The notes below the pieces were generated by a model. It was given only the letters and a program-made list of their open reading frames with translations. It ran no database searches and was not told where the DNA came from. Shown one piece after another: positions 36,269 through 46,023 of a stretch of DNA of 64,000 nt. The number at the start of each line of letters is the position of its first letter. Position 1 is the stretch's first letter. The position numbers were made by a program, and so were the translations under genes. This stretch comes from Polynucleobacter finlandensis (GTDB taxonomy: Bacteria; Pseudomonadota; Gammaproteobacteria; Burkholderiales; Burkholderiaceae): positions 1 to 64,000 of the forward strand of contig NZ_JACVPS010000010.1 of NCBI RefSeq assembly GCF_018881755.1, read 5' to 3'.

Positions 36269-37142
36269 ATCTTGTCTTATTCAAGGCGCTGACGAGCCAA
36301 GGCACGGTGGCCCCTGCATTCTCAGTCTGAATGGCATATTCATAGATTTTTTGCGTAGCATCTGCTGCGACTGAAAATGCTCCAAGCTCCCCAACCATCG
36401 CACTGTAATAACCTAGATCTTTTACTGCATTCTCCAAAGTAAATTGAAAGCTAGCATCATCACCAGATTGAATAAATCCTTTCATACGATTCAGAATAGC
36501 GCCATTACCAGCACCCGTTTCCAGAACCTGTAGCAAGACCCTAGAATCTACATTGGCTAAGTTCGCACAAGCCGCAGCTTCTGCCAATACACTGGCATAA
36601 CCCAAAGCGACAAAGTTATGAATAAGTTTTAGGCGATGGCCAGAACTCAAAGGGCCTGCATACACAATATTTTCTGTAAAGCACTTCAGAATGGGCCTGC
36701 ACTGCTCTAGTAAATCAGGATCGCCACCAACCAATACATTCAGCCGTCCTTCAAGCGCCTCCTTGGGGGTTCTGGTCATTGGTGAATCCAGATAAAAACC
36801 CCCGGCATCATGAATAGCCTGTGCAACCTTCAAGGTAGATTCAGGAATCGCAGTGCTCAAGTCAATCAAGATGGAACCTGGCAGCAAATGAGCAAGCACC
36901 CCATCCACCCCAAAGATAACCTCCTCAACTTGCGCGCTGCCTGTTAAGCACAGCAGAATGACTTCTGAACTCTTTGTCACTTCAGTAATTGAGCTTAATG
37001 GCTTAGCGCCCTGAGCAATCACATCATCTTGCGAACTTTTTGCCGAACGCTGCAAAAAAGATAAAGGAAAACCCGCTTTTAATAAGTTAATGCCGATTCC
37101 TCGGCCCATCATTCCAAGGCCAATGATTCCAATTTTTTTCAT
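36267..37142 (-). CDS. Second beta-hydroxyacid dehydrogenase family oxidoreductase
   Basis: This 291-residue protein has GLGMMGRGIGINLLKAG near residue 7, DSPMTRTPKEALEGRLNVLVGG near 119, Lys in SGHRLKLIHNFVALG near 167 and KDLGYYSAMVGELG near 241. It is a paralogue of the LtnD type, with threonine-arginine replacing the usual S-G-G in the substrate loop (DSPMTRTP instead of DSPISGGA), so its substrate probably differs. It starts five bases after denD. It could act on another four-carbon or three-carbon hydroxyacid. Function not assigned. Confidence 0.82.
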   Translation of the reverse strand: MKKIGIIGLGMMGRGIGINLLKAGFPLSFLQRSAKSSQDDVIAQGAKPLSSITEVTKSSEVILLCLTGSAQVEEVIFGVDGVLAHLLPGSILIDLSTAIPESTLKVAQAIHDAGGFYLDSPMTRTPKEALEGRLNVLVGGDPDLLEQCRPILKCFTENIVYAGPLSSGHRLKLIHNFVALGYASVLAEAAACANLANVDSRVLLQVLETGAGNGAILNRMKGFIQSGDDASFQFTLENAVKDLGYYSAMVGELGAFSVAADATQKIYEYAIQTENAGATVPWLVSALNKTR

Positions 37143-37147
37143 TCTTA

Positions 37148-38122
37148 CTAACTCTTCAAGTCATCTTCAATATAGGCTTTGATAATGCTTTCAAAGTTAG
37201 GGTCCGCCTTCAAACCTAGGGACTTCGCCCTGCTGGCATCCCATGCACCAGGCCAACTTCTAACAATGGCCTCCACTTTACTGTCTGGCTCCACCGAGAT
37301 GCGGGCAGCCACTTGGTCCCCAGAAATCTTACGAAGCGATTCAATCATCTGACCAACGGTTACTGAAATGCCTGGCAAATTAATAGACTTATTCAAACCC
37401 AAAACACTTGAATGTAAGTCATGGCCAGCAATCAAAGATTCAATTGCATAGCGTGGAGACAACAACCAAATGCGTAAGTCGGGGGATGCAGGGCAAATTG
37501 ATGGCTTGCCATTTAATGGCTCACGGATAATGCCGCTGGCAAACGATGAGGCAGCCTTATTGGGTGCCCCAGGCCGAACACTGATAGTTGGCAGGCGCAA
37601 TACTCGCCCATCTACAAAGCCCTTACGAGTGTAGTCATTCAACAAAAGTTCGCAAATGGCTTTTTGTGCCCCATAAGAAGACTGGGGATTGAGTGCCGTT
37701 GTATCCAACACCATCTCAGGCAAGGTACCGCCATAAACAGCAACAGAACTAGTAAACACAATTTTAGGTTTATGCCCTGCACTTCGACAGGCTTCCAATA
37801 AAAGCCTTGCTGCATCTAAATTAATCCGCATGCCAAGATCAAAGTCCGCTTCCGCCTGCCCGCTCACAATCGCGGCCAAATGAAAAATTGACTGAATCTC
37901 AGTCGTAATGAGTTGCTGCATCAACTCGGGATTAGAAATATCACCAGCAATCACCTTAACGCGCTGATCGCCAAAATCATTTGCCTCTACAACATCAATC
38001 AATAGCAGTTGATCGATTTTTTGATCAACGCCATCAGAATCTTTCAAGGATCCACGAGCCAGCAATTGTTTAGCGAGCTTTTGGCCTAAAAAACCAGCGC
38101 CACCAGTAATGAGTACTTTCAT
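37148..38122 (-). CDS. denD: D-erythronate dehydrogenase
   Basis: This 324-residue short-chain dehydrogenase/epimerase-type protein has GGAGFLGQKLAKQLL near residue 7, the catalytic triad Ser in VFTSSVAVYGG and YGAQKAICELLL (YxxxK near 150), and VLRLPTISVRPG near 175. DenD oxidises D-erythronate at C2 to 2-oxo-tetronate. It is the first gene of the acid sugar cluster and diverges from the EamA gene. Confidence 0.88.
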   Translation of the reverse strand: MKVLITGGAGFLGQKLAKQLLARGSLKDSDGVDQKIDQLLLIDVVEANDFGDQRVKVIAGDISNPELMQQLITTEIQSIFHLAAIVSGQAEADFDLGMRINLDAARLLLEACRSAGHKPKIVFTSSVAVYGGTLPEMVLDTTALNPQSSYGAQKAICELLLNDYTRKGFVDGRVLRLPTISVRPGAPNKAASSFASGIIREPLNGKPSICPASPDLRIWLLSPRYAIESLIAGHDLHSSVLGLNKSINLPGISVTVGQMIESLRKISGDQVAARISVEPDSKVEAIVRSWPGAWDASRAKSLGLKADPNFESIIKAYIEDDLKS

Positions 38123-38252
38123 AATGATTATCTATAGTTCAAGTTGAATGGTATTTATTTTGAATTATGCTCTTATTGGTTTATACGGATGAAGGCACTC
38201 GAGTAAACTGCAAGTTATTGACCTTATACATAATATAGATCGAAACATTGCA

Positions 38253-39149
38253 TTGAATAAAGAAACTAAAGGTATTTGGCTTGGGCTGGTAGGTATCATT
38301 ATTTTTAGCATGACGCTACCAGCTACAAAAATTGCCGTCCCTGAATTTGGCGTACTTCCGACTTCTTTCTACCGAGCTACGATTGCCGGAATTGCTGCCC
38401 TCCTATATGCACTGATCACAAAGATACCATTTCCTAAAAAAGCAGATCTTCTACCGCTGGGGATTATTGCTACCTTGATTTCTTTTGCATTTCCGATCTC
38501 CATAGCAATTGCTATGGAAGATCTACCATCAGCACATGGCGGCATTGTTCTCGGAATATCGCCACTGTTAACCGCTTTATTTGCCACACTACGTTTTGGC
38601 GAAAGACCCTCGCGTGCTTTTTGGATCACCGCTCTTATTGGCAGCGGTCTTGTTTTATTGTTTTCAATCCAGCAAAGTAGTGGCGACCTGCAAACCAGCG
38701 ATCTCGCTCTGCTTTTTGCGGCAGTAACCGCTTCATATGGTTACGCCGAAGCTGGCAATCTATCTCAGAAAATGGGTGGCAAGCAAGTGATCTCTTGGGT
38801 GGCGATTACCTCACTCATACTGAGCCTGCCGGTAACGCTCTTTTATATCTTCAAGAATGGCTCGAGCCCGCACCCGCTTAGTGAGATATCAGCACAAGCT
38901 TGGTATGCCCTGTTGCTCGTGAGTCTCTTATCTGCCTATATCGGCAATATCTTTTGGTATACAGGCCTCTCGATCGGCGGCATTGCCCACGTAGGTCAAG
39001 TTCAACTATTACAACCCTTTTGCACACTGGCGCTCTCGAGTCTTTTTCTACTTGAACCTTTAACCCTCAGCAATGTCTTTTTTGCCAGCGCGGTTCTGAT
39101 TGTTGTGGCGATTGGCAAACAAATGCCAGTAGCAAAAGTTAAGCAATGA
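38253..39149 (+). CDS. EamA/DMT-family permease
   Basis: This 298-residue protein has ten predicted helices in two EamA repeats (repeat 1 starts GLVGIIIFSMTLPATKIAV near residue 11; repeat 2 near 150). The family exports amino acids, sugars or metabolites, but the substrate cannot be read from sequence. The TTG start has no strong Shine-Dalgarno; no better ATG is in frame. It diverges from denD and its stop abuts the stop of the convergent sterol desaturase gene with no gap. Confidence 0.82.
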   Translation: MNKETKGIWLGLVGIIIFSMTLPATKIAVPEFGVLPTSFYRATIAGIAALLYALITKIPFPKKADLLPLGIIATLISFAFPISIAIAMEDLPSAHGGIVLGISPLLTALFATLRFGERPSRAFWITALIGSGLVLLFSIQQSSGDLQTSDLALLFAAVTASYGYAEAGNLSQKMGGKQVISWVAITSLILSLPVTLFYIFKNGSSPHPLSEISAQAWYALLLVSLLSAYIGNIFWYTGLSIGGIAHVGQVQLLQPFCTLALSSLFLLEPLTLSNVFFASAVLIVVAIGKQMPVAKVKQ

Positions 39150-39977
39150 TTAAGCTGGTGGCAAAAATATCATTCTGATTTTATTTTTTAGGCCAGAGGT
39201 TTTAAAAACCTTGGATATGAGATCACGCCATACTCGGAAAACGACTTCGACTGGATTGCTGGAGTAATTTGGATGCGTCAGTCCATAGACGATCTCTTCC
39301 CCCTCCTGCTCGATAGCGTAAGTTCCAAACAAGCGATCAAACAGTATCAAGATGCCGCCATAATTCTTATCTAGATAAATGGGGTTGCTAGCGTGGTGAA
39401 CACGATGGGCTGCTGGGGTATTTAAAATTCCCTCCAAGATTCCTAGCCGGCCAATTAATTTGGTGTGCAGCCAAAACTGATACATCAAATTGATGGAGAG
39501 CATCGTAAAAACTAAAATCGGTGAAAAGCCAATGAATACTAGCGGCAGAAAGAAGACCCAGGTAAAAGATAAGAATGGCATCCAGCCAAGACGATAGGCC
39601 GCCGACAGGGTCATTTCATTGGGTGAATGATGCGTGCTATGAGTGGCCCACATCAAAAATACCTCATGTGAGGCGCGGTGATACCAGTAATAACAAAACT
39701 CCAAGCCCAAAAACAATGCTAGGTATACCCACCACTCATCCGGCATAGTGTAGATGCGATATTGCCAAACAAAGCTGGCCATCACACCCTGTATTAACAA
39801 GCGATTAACAATGCCGGTCAGTTGATGACCTAAGCCAACACCTAAAGAGGTTGCACTCTCTCGCCATGGGTAAGGCTGATGAAATTTCTTTTTATAGAAA
39901 TAAGACTCGAGAACAATCGCCAGCGCAACTAAGGGCAGAAAGAACGTTAGTTGATAGCTAGCGAAATACTGTTCCAC
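39150..39977 (-). CDS. Sterol desaturase/fatty acid hydroxylase family membrane protein
   Basis: This 275-residue di-iron membrane protein shows the three histidine boxes: HRASHE near residue 102, HSTHHS near 114 and HRVHHASN near 192, with about five hydrophobic segments. Such enzymes hydroxylate or desaturate lipids. The bacterial substrate is unknown; membrane lipid modification is likely. GTG start without a clear Shine-Dalgarno, six bases after the EF-hand gene, suggesting coupling. Confidence 0.85.
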   Translation of the reverse strand: MEQYFASYQLTFFLPLVALAIVLESYFYKKKFHQPYPWRESATSLGVGLGHQLTGIVNRLLIQGVMASFVWQYRIYTMPDEWWVYLALFLGLEFCYYWYHRASHEVFLMWATHSTHHSPNEMTLSAAYRLGWMPFLSFTWVFFLPLVFIGFSPILVFTMLSINLMYQFWLHTKLIGRLGILEGILNTPAAHRVHHASNPIYLDKNYGGILILFDRLFGTYAIEQEGEEIVYGLTHPNYSSNPVEVVFRVWRDLISKVFKTSGLKNKIRMIFLPPA

Positions 39978-39983
39978 AGCTAT

Positions 39984-40259
39984 TTAACGGCTATCAGCCA
40001 TCTTGGTAATTTGCTCCAAAGTGACATAGCCTCTGTTTTGCGTATCAATATCACTAAAGTGTGCAGCAACTCTTGGCATGCCAACCTTCGCCTCAGCCAG
40101 CGTTAGCTTGCCGTCATGATTCACATCGGCAGCCTTAAACTTTGCTGCCAATTCTTGGTTTAACTTCGCATCATCTGCAAACACAGAAAAACTCAGAGTC
40201 AAACATGCGCAGCAAAGTACCTTGCCTATTGCAGACATATTGTTACGAAAGAAATTCAT
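39984..40259 (-). CDS. Secreted EF-hand protein
   Basis: This 91-residue protein has a signal peptide (cleavage likely after FSVFADD, near residue 28) and two EF-hand loops: DVNHDGKLTLAE near residue 50, a good calcium loop, and DIDTQNRGYVTLEQ near 74, which is less perfect. It should be periplasmic and may bind Ca2+. AAGGAGGGGAG lies just before the ATG. It is in line with the lipoprotein gene upstream and the desaturase gene downstream. Confidence 0.82.
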   Translation of the reverse strand: MNFFRNNMSAIGKVLCCACLTLSFSVFADDAKLNQELAAKFKAADVNHDGKLTLAEAKVGMPRVAAHFSDIDTQNRGYVTLEQITKMADSR

Positions 40260-40268
40260 CTCCCCTCC

Positions 40269-40943
40269 TTATTGCTGGGCTGACAGTTTCATAGCCGCTA
40301 CAACTACCTTCTTGGCCATATCTACAAAAGATTCCACTGAACCAGATGCTGTGCGGAAGGATTCACCTTCAACAGTAATCAATCCTTCACCAAGCAATTG
40401 ATTGCTTTGGCTATCGGTAATTTTGTTCTCAACCACTAAAGCTGGAGTCTTAGCATTAACGCCGCCAGCATAAGCAGCGGCATTTGCAGCTAAACCAATT
40501 GGTGTGAAATTCCATGGCTGCAAGCTATTGGCAGAAGCTTCAGCCCCAGTAATCCCGACTGAAATACGCGCAACACCAGGGCCCGGCTTACTCACAATCT
40601 TAATATCGCCTTTGCCCATGACTGCTTGGACCATCGAATCTTGCAAAGCAATCTTTGCCTGAATCAAACTCTCGGCAGTAATATTTTGTGTAGGCGTCTG
40701 ATTAAGGTAGATGGGATCAATGATGACTGCAGTGTAAGCAGTAGGATTCACCGCCTCATTACGATAACGCCATACACGAGTGCCGCTAGATGTATTCGGG
40801 ACGGCTTGCAGCAAAGTGTAATTTGGTAAGAAACCAGACTGAGGCATCGCTTGCGTCATCATTTTTGGCGCATTACTGCAGGCAAATAAAGTGAGGCCAA
40901 CGGAGGATACAGCTACCAACTGAGCAAGTTTGCTGAATTTCAT
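40269..40943 (-). CDS. DUF3313 family lipoprotein
   Basis: This 224-residue protein has a lipoprotein signal (lipobox LFAC, lipidated Cys near residue 22), then PQSGFLPNYTLL and VWRYRNE typical of DUF3313. It should be anchored in the outer or inner membrane facing the periplasm. The function is unknown. It heads a three-gene run with the EF-hand and desaturase genes. Confidence 0.82.
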   Translation of the reverse strand: MKFSKLAQLVAVSSVGLTLFACSNAPKMMTQAMPQSGFLPNYTLLQAVPNTSSGTRVWRYRNEAVNPTAYTAVIIDPIYLNQTPTQNITAESLIQAKIALQDSMVQAVMGKGDIKIVSKPGPGVARISVGITGAEASANSLQPWNFTPIGLAANAAAYAGGVNAKTPALVVENKITDSQSNQLLGEGLITVEGESFRTASGSVESFVDMAKKVVVAAMKLSAQQ

Positions 40944-41215
40944 AAAAGCCTTATAAAAGTGTCACGACGAAGGGGCAAGCACTGCCACCCATTAGAGGAC
41001 ATTATGCTCGATCTATTGAGGCGCAAACTGTCACTAATTAGACTTATGCACCATTACTGCACTGCCTTAATGCAAGAAATAGTCCATTTAACTGCTGCAG
41101 AGCACAAAAAACTTCTCTAGATTCCTATATATTCATTCAAAGACCATCCAAAAATATATGCGTGGTCTATATTTTCCATTTTTGACTGTCACGTAAATGA
41201 AGCAATCAATCGATC

Positions 41216-42010
41216 ATGTCTAGCTACCTCATTACAAATCATCTTGGCATTATTAAATATGCGCCCCTTATTTTTTTACTGTCGATCATTATCTTTCTGC
41301 TATTTGGGTGGTTGTATGGAAGATACCGCATCAGAACATCCAAAGATGTCATCGTGCGCGACTCTCTTGCGACGGCTATTTTTAGCCTATCCGCCCTTGT
41401 ACTGGGTTTTACATTCTCAGGTTCGAATGATCACTTCAATCAACGTATGAATAACGCTCGTAACGAAGCGGTATCTATTGAACGAGTCTATCAATCTAGT
41501 AAATATTTACAGGCTGCTGATCAGGCTGCAGTCCAAAGAACTCTTCGAGAAATACTGAACACTAGGCTAAACGTATACAAAGATATCACTGTATTGGAAG
41601 ATTTAAATATTCATTTAGATGCATTGAATGCGCAGTTAACCAAGGTAAATGAGGAGCTTGTATTAGGCATTCCCAAGGCGCCTCAGAAATATAAAGAGTT
41701 TGCAGATAAGATCCTAAGCCCCCAACTTGGACAGCTCTTAGAGGCATTTAGCAATGGAGTTCTTCAATCAAAAAACCATCCCCCGGCAATTATTGAGCGG
41801 TTTTTATTTATATTGTTATGCGTTGGATCCTTACTCAGTGGCTATGCCATGGCAGTTCAAAAGGAAGAGGATTGGTTTTTGACGTTTCTCTATGTTGGCT
41901 TGATGGGTTTTGCCATATTGGTGATTTTCTCGCTAGAGTTCCCCAATCAGCTCTTTCCATATGATGTCCTGAATGCAGAATTGCTCAGAGTACAAGAGCG
42001 CATACGATGA
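41216..42010 (+). CDS. Bestrophin-like DUF4239 membrane protein
   Basis: This 264-residue protein has two N-terminal helices (residues 13-33 and 50-68), a long soluble helical region (about 70-180), and two C-terminal helices (about 188-208 and 217-237). This matches the DUF4239 (bestrophin-like) family. A channel role is suggested by the family name but not shown. The 272 bases upstream hold no recognised gene; AGACCA and TGGTCT at about 41140-41168 form a weak inverted repeat. Confidence 0.75.
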   Translation: MSSYLITNHLGIIKYAPLIFLLSIIIFLLFGWLYGRYRIRTSKDVIVRDSLATAIFSLSALVLGFTFSGSNDHFNQRMNNARNEAVSIERVYQSSKYLQAADQAAVQRTLREILNTRLNVYKDITVLEDLNIHLDALNAQLTKVNEELVLGIPKAPQKYKEFADKILSPQLGQLLEAFSNGVLQSKNHPPAIIERFLFILLCVGSLLSGYAMAVQKEEDWFLTFLYVGLMGFAILVIFSLEFPNQLFPYDVLNAELLRVQERIR

Positions 42011-42018
42011 ATGAATGA

Positions 42019-42058
42019 GCCATTTAGTGAGAAGCCATCTCTAGATTAAATGGCTTCT
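42019..42058. promoter_or_regulatory. Two mutually exclusive stems between convergent genes
   Basis: GCCATTTA (42019-42026) can pair with TAAATGGC (42047-42054), while AGAAGCCAT (42030-42038) can pair with ATGGCTTCT (42050-42058). The two 3' arms overlap, so only one stem forms at a time. It lies just after the DUF4239 stop. It may act as a terminator without T-run or as an RNA switch. Confidence 0.4.
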
Positions 42059-42102
42059 CCGGCGAGTATTACCGCTACCACTTCAGAATCTTATTTTCTG
42101 AA

Positions 42103-44370
42103 TCACTGCTTTAGTGATGGTGCGCCTCTAACGCAATCAACATAGTACTCACTATGTCCATCTACTTCACCTTTTACAAGGCCATGGATATCAGTCTCAA
42201 ATCCTGGGAATTTCTCATTGAAGTCTCTGGCGAAATAGAGATAGTCAATGATGCGCTTATTAAAGCGCTCACCCGGAATCAGCAAGGGAATGCCTGGAGG
42301 ATATGGCGTTACTAACATAGCGGTAATGCGATCCTCTAATTTATCCAAGGGCACACGATCAACTTCCTTATGAGCCATCTTGGCCCAAGCCTCTGAAGGC
42401 ATCATCGCAGGAACCATATCAGAGGTATACATCTCGGTAGTCATGCGCGCTACATCGCGGCTCTTATAGAACTCATGAATCTGTTGGCAAATATCTTTTA
42501 GGCCAACGCGCTCATAGCGGGGGTGCTTGGCCACAAACTCGGGCAAGACTTTCCACAAAGGAGCGTTCTTGTCAAAGTGATCCTTGAACTGTTGCAACTC
42601 AGTAACAAGCGTATTCCAGCGGCCTTTGGTGATGCCGATGGTGAACATAATGAAGAATGAGTACAAACCGCACTTCTCCACGATCACGCCATGCTCAGCT
42701 AAATACTTCGTCACAATGCTTGCAGGGATGCCCATTGAGCCGAAGTTACCTTCAATGTCTAAACCTGGGGTAACAACAGTTGCCTTAATGGGATCGAGCA
42801 TATTGAAGTCTTGAGCAAGATTGCCAAAATCATGCCAACTCGCCTTGGGCTCCAAGATCCAGTCAGAGCGCTCGCCAATACCTTCTTCAGCCAGATGATC
42901 TGGGCCCCAAACCTTAAACCACCAATCAGCGCCGAACTTATCATCCACTTCACGCATCGCACGACGGAAGTCCATGGCTTCAGCAATCGATTCTTCAACC
43001 AGCGTTGTGCCGCCAGGTGATTCCATCATCGCTGCTGACACGTCGCACGACGCAATAATGGCGTACTGTGGACTGGTAGAGGTATGCATCAGATAGGCTT
43101 CATTGAAGCAATCACGATCAAGCTTAGTGTCCTCAGCATCTTGTACCAATACCTGTGAGGCCTGCGACAAACCTGCCAACAACTTATGCGTTGACTGAGT
43201 TGCAAACATCAAACTTTTCTTAGTACGCTTGCGATCAGAGCCAATGGCATGCATATCTTTGTAGAAAGGATGGAATGCAGCATGCGGCAACCAAGCCTCA
43301 TCGAAATGCAAGGAATCGACCTTACCGTCGAGCATCTCTTTGATCATCTCCACGTTGTAGATGATGCCGTCATAAGTACTTTGGGTCAGCGTCATCACGC
43401 GTGGCACAACGTTCTTGTCTTTAATGAAGGGATTCGCATCAATTTTCTTCTTGATGTTTTTCCACTCAAACTCTTCTTTAGGAATGGGACCAATAATGCC
43501 AAGGTGGTTACGGGTTGGCATCAAGAAAATCGGGATCGCGCCCATCATCGTGATCGAATGAATCACTGACTTATGGCAGTTGCGGTCTACCAGGACGACG
43601 TCCCCTGGGGCAACCGTGGAATGCCAAACAATCTTGTTAGACGTCGATGTGCCATTCGTTACAAAGAACAAATGATCCGCATTAAAAATACGGGCAGCAT
43701 TGCGCTCGCTTTGTAAAACGGGACCAGTGTGATCAAGCAGTTGACCTAATTCTTCTACGGCATTACAGACGTCTGCACGCAGCATGTTCTCACCAAAGAA
43801 CTGGTGGAACATCCGACCCACAGGACTCTTCAAGAAAGCGACACCACCGGAGTGGCCAGGACAATGCCAAGAGTAAGAGCCTTCAGAGGCGTAATTGGTT
43901 AAGGCACGGAAGAATGGTGGCGCTAATGAATCCAAGTACACCTTTGCCTCACGAATGATGTGACGCGCAACGAATTCTGGGGTGTCTTCATTCATGTGAA
44001 TGAAGCCATGCAACTCACGCAAGATGTCATTGGGCATATGGCGTGAAGTACGAGTCTCGCCGTATAAGAAGATTGGAATATCTTCATTGCGTTTGCGCAC
44101 TTCAGTAATGAAGGCACGTAAATTATTCAAGGCAGGCAAATCATGATCTTCTGAATCAGAGATGAACTCTTCATCATCAATCGAAACGATAAAACAAGAG
44201 GCGCGCGAGGCTTGTTGCGCAAAGGAAGTCAAGTCACCATAACTTGTCAGGCCAATCACTTCCATGCCCTCGGTTTCAATCGCTTCCGCTAAGTCACGAA
44301 TACCCGATCCCGAAATATTTTCGGAACGAAAGTCCTCATCAATAATAATGATTGGGAAACGAAATTTCAT
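42103..44370 (-). CDS. Arginine/lysine/ornithine decarboxylase (PLP fold I)
   Basis: This 755-residue enzyme has the three parts of the large inducible-type decarboxylases: an N-terminal receiver-like wing domain (start FPIIIIDEDFRSENISG), the PLP core with HCPGHSGG near residue 168, LHFDEAWLPHAAF near 353 and the PLP lysine in ATQSTHKLLAGLSQ near 391, and a C-terminal domain. It makes agmatine, cadaverine or putrescine. Which amino acid it prefers cannot be decided here; arginine decarboxylation for polyamine synthesis is the usual assignment in Burkholderiales. Confidence 0.9.
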   Translation of the reverse strand: MKFRFPIIIIDEDFRSENISGSGIRDLAEAIETEGMEVIGLTSYGDLTSFAQQASRASCFIVSIDDEEFISDSEDHDLPALNNLRAFITEVRKRNEDIPIFLYGETRTSRHMPNDILRELHGFIHMNEDTPEFVARHIIREAKVYLDSLAPPFFRALTNYASEGSYSWHCPGHSGGVAFLKSPVGRMFHQFFGENMLRADVCNAVEELGQLLDHTGPVLQSERNAARIFNADHLFFVTNGTSTSNKIVWHSTVAPGDVVLVDRNCHKSVIHSITMMGAIPIFLMPTRNHLGIIGPIPKEEFEWKNIKKKIDANPFIKDKNVVPRVMTLTQSTYDGIIYNVEMIKEMLDGKVDSLHFDEAWLPHAAFHPFYKDMHAIGSDRKRTKKSLMFATQSTHKLLAGLSQASQVLVQDAEDTKLDRDCFNEAYLMHTSTSPQYAIIASCDVSAAMMESPGGTTLVEESIAEAMDFRRAMREVDDKFGADWWFKVWGPDHLAEEGIGERSDWILEPKASWHDFGNLAQDFNMLDPIKATVVTPGLDIEGNFGSMGIPASIVTKYLAEHGVIVEKCGLYSFFIMFTIGITKGRWNTLVTELQQFKDHFDKNAPLWKVLPEFVAKHPRYERVGLKDICQQIHEFYKSRDVARMTTEMYTSDMVPAMMPSEAWAKMAHKEVDRVPLDKLEDRITAMLVTPYPPGIPLLIPGERFNKRIIDYLYFARDFNEKFPGFETDIHGLVKGEVDGHSEYYVDCVRGAPSLKQ

Positions 44371-44416
44371 GACGACCCTTTAGGTTTGCGAGCTAGAGTT
44401 TGAATACAGTAAAAAA

Positions 44417-44983
44417 TTAAGTCTTGGGCAGGGTCACGCCCCGCTGGCCTTGATATTTGCCGCCACGATCCTTATAGGATGTACCGCAAATCTCATCACT
44501 CTCAAAGAACAACACTTGAGCGCAACCTTCACCTGCGTAAATCTTTGCTGGTAATGGCGTAGTGTTAGAAAACTCTAAAGTGACATAGCCTTCCCACTCT
44601 GGTTCAAAGGGGGTGACGTTCACAATAATGCCGCAACGTGCATAAGTGCTCTTACCAACACAAACCGTCAGCACACTACGCGGGATCTTGAAATACTCCA
44701 CAGTTCTTGCCAAAGCGAATGAGTTTGGTGGAATGATGCACACCGGACCTTTGAAATCGACAAAGGATTTGTCATCGAAATTCTTAGGGTCAACAATCGT
44801 ACTGTTGATATTGGTAAAGATCTTGAATTCATCTGCGCAACGAATGTCATAGCCATAGCTTGAAGTGCCATAACTAACGATTTTGTTGCCGGCGTCATCT
44901 AGGCGAACTTGTCCAGGTTCAAATGGGCTGATCATGCCTTGCTCGCCCATACGGCGGATCCAGTGGTCTGATTTAATAGTCAT
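44417..44983 (-). CDS. dcd: dCTP deaminase
   Basis: This 188-residue trimeric enzyme turns dCTP into dUTP for thymidylate synthesis. Motifs: [17 protein letters not shown] near residue 32, [26 protein letters not shown] near 106-131, and the catalytic Glu in VTLEFSN. The ATG at 44983 gives the usual [12 protein letters not shown] start; a 13-residue longer reading has no support. Confidence 0.95.
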   Translation of the reverse strand: MTIKSDHWIRRMGEQGMISPFEPGQVRLDDAGNKIVSYGTSSYGYDIRCADEFKIFTNINSTIVDPKNFDDKSFVDFKGPVCIIPPNSFALARTVEYFKIPRSVLTVCVGKSTYARCGIIVNVTPFEPEWEGYVTLEFSNTTPLPAKIYAGEGCAQVLFFESDEICGTSYKDRGGKYQGQRGVTLPKT

Positions 44984-45038
44984 GGCGGAATTGTAAAACC
45001 TTAGACTGCCAATGCCCACCAATTTGTAGGGATGAGGA

Positions 45039-45878
45039 CTAGCTAGCCTTGCTAAAAATGACCCGCTCAGGGGCGTTATAGATCTCGAAGTGCTTACCAG
45101 AGCAGCGCGATAGGAGCGTCAGATTGGTTTTGCGGGCTAGTTCGAGCCCCATCAGCGTTACCCCGGACCGGGTGAGCAAGAAAGGGATTTCCATCTGAAC
45201 CCCCTTAATCACCATCTCCGAGGTCAAGCGCCCAGTTGTAAAGAAAACCAAATCTCGACCCGGCTTATTGTCCAGCCACATCAGACCAGAAATAGAGTCC
45301 ACCGCGTTGTGGCGCCCCACATCCTCAATAAAATGGAGTAAGCGAACGTGGCTTTCTCCAGAGCGCTCAAAAACAGCGCAGGCATGGACCGAGCCAGACT
45401 TCTTGTAAATGGTGTCGTGTATGCGGATGGCATCGACCAACTCGCTGATCGCCTCTTGAGCAAGCTTAGGGCCATCAGGCAAACGAATCTGGGCCATATC
45501 CTCCATCAGACCGCCAAACATGGTGCCCTGGCCGCAGCCGGTGGTGACTACCCGTTTGCTGGTAAGCGCGTCAATATCGACCGTACTGCGTCGCGTCTTC
45601 ACGGCGGCGGAATCCGTCTCCCAGTCCACCTGAATACTCTCAATATCGTCAATCGACTCCACTAAGCGTTGATTACGCAAGTAACCCAGTACCAAGGCCT
45701 CAGGAGCGCTCCCCAGCGTCATTAAGGTAACAACCTCACGCTTATCCAAATAAATGGTTAAAGGGCGCTCCCCAGGGACATGGGTGGTTTTGAGGCGCCC
45801 CGCTTCATCCAATATCTCCACCTCATGCACTAGGGGCACGGAGGCGTTGGACATCTGGATTTTGTGGGGCAAAGCCAT
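45039..45878 (-). CDS. fdhD: Formate dehydrogenase accessory sulfurtransferase FdhD
   Basis: This 279-residue protein moves sulfur from IscS to the molybdenum cofactor of formate dehydrogenase. The active loop reads [14 protein letters not shown] near residue 111: one Cys is kept, while the E. coli protein has a CxxC pair here. [12 protein letters not shown] near 182 and [12 protein letters not shown] near 208 bind the cofactor. No formate dehydrogenase genes are in the window. Formate is the end product of the oxalate pathway encoded at 56-62 kb, so the link is metabolic. Confidence 0.92.
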   Translation of the reverse strand: MALPHKIQMSNASVPLVHEVEILDEAGRLKTTHVPGERPLTIYLDKREVVTLMTLGSAPEALVLGYLRNQRLVESIDDIESIQVDWETDSAAVKTRRSTVDIDALTSKRVVTTGCGQGTMFGGLMEDMAQIRLPDGPKLAQEAISELVDAIRIHDTIYKKSGSVHACAVFERSGESHVRLLHFIEDVGRHNAVDSISGLMWLDNKPGRDLVFFTTGRLTSEMVIKGVQMEIPFLLTRSGVTLMGLELARKTNLTLLSRCSGKHFEIYNAPERVIFSKAS

Positions 45879-46023
45879 AAAACATCTCTTAAATTGGTTT
45901 CAAATCGGTATTCACTTTAACCGCAGACTAAAATTGGTGCTCAAGTAAACCCTAAGCACCATAATCTTGTCTTCAGTTTATCGATTTCATTCTTGTCATA
46001 TTTAATTTTTAAGTTAGCTTTAC

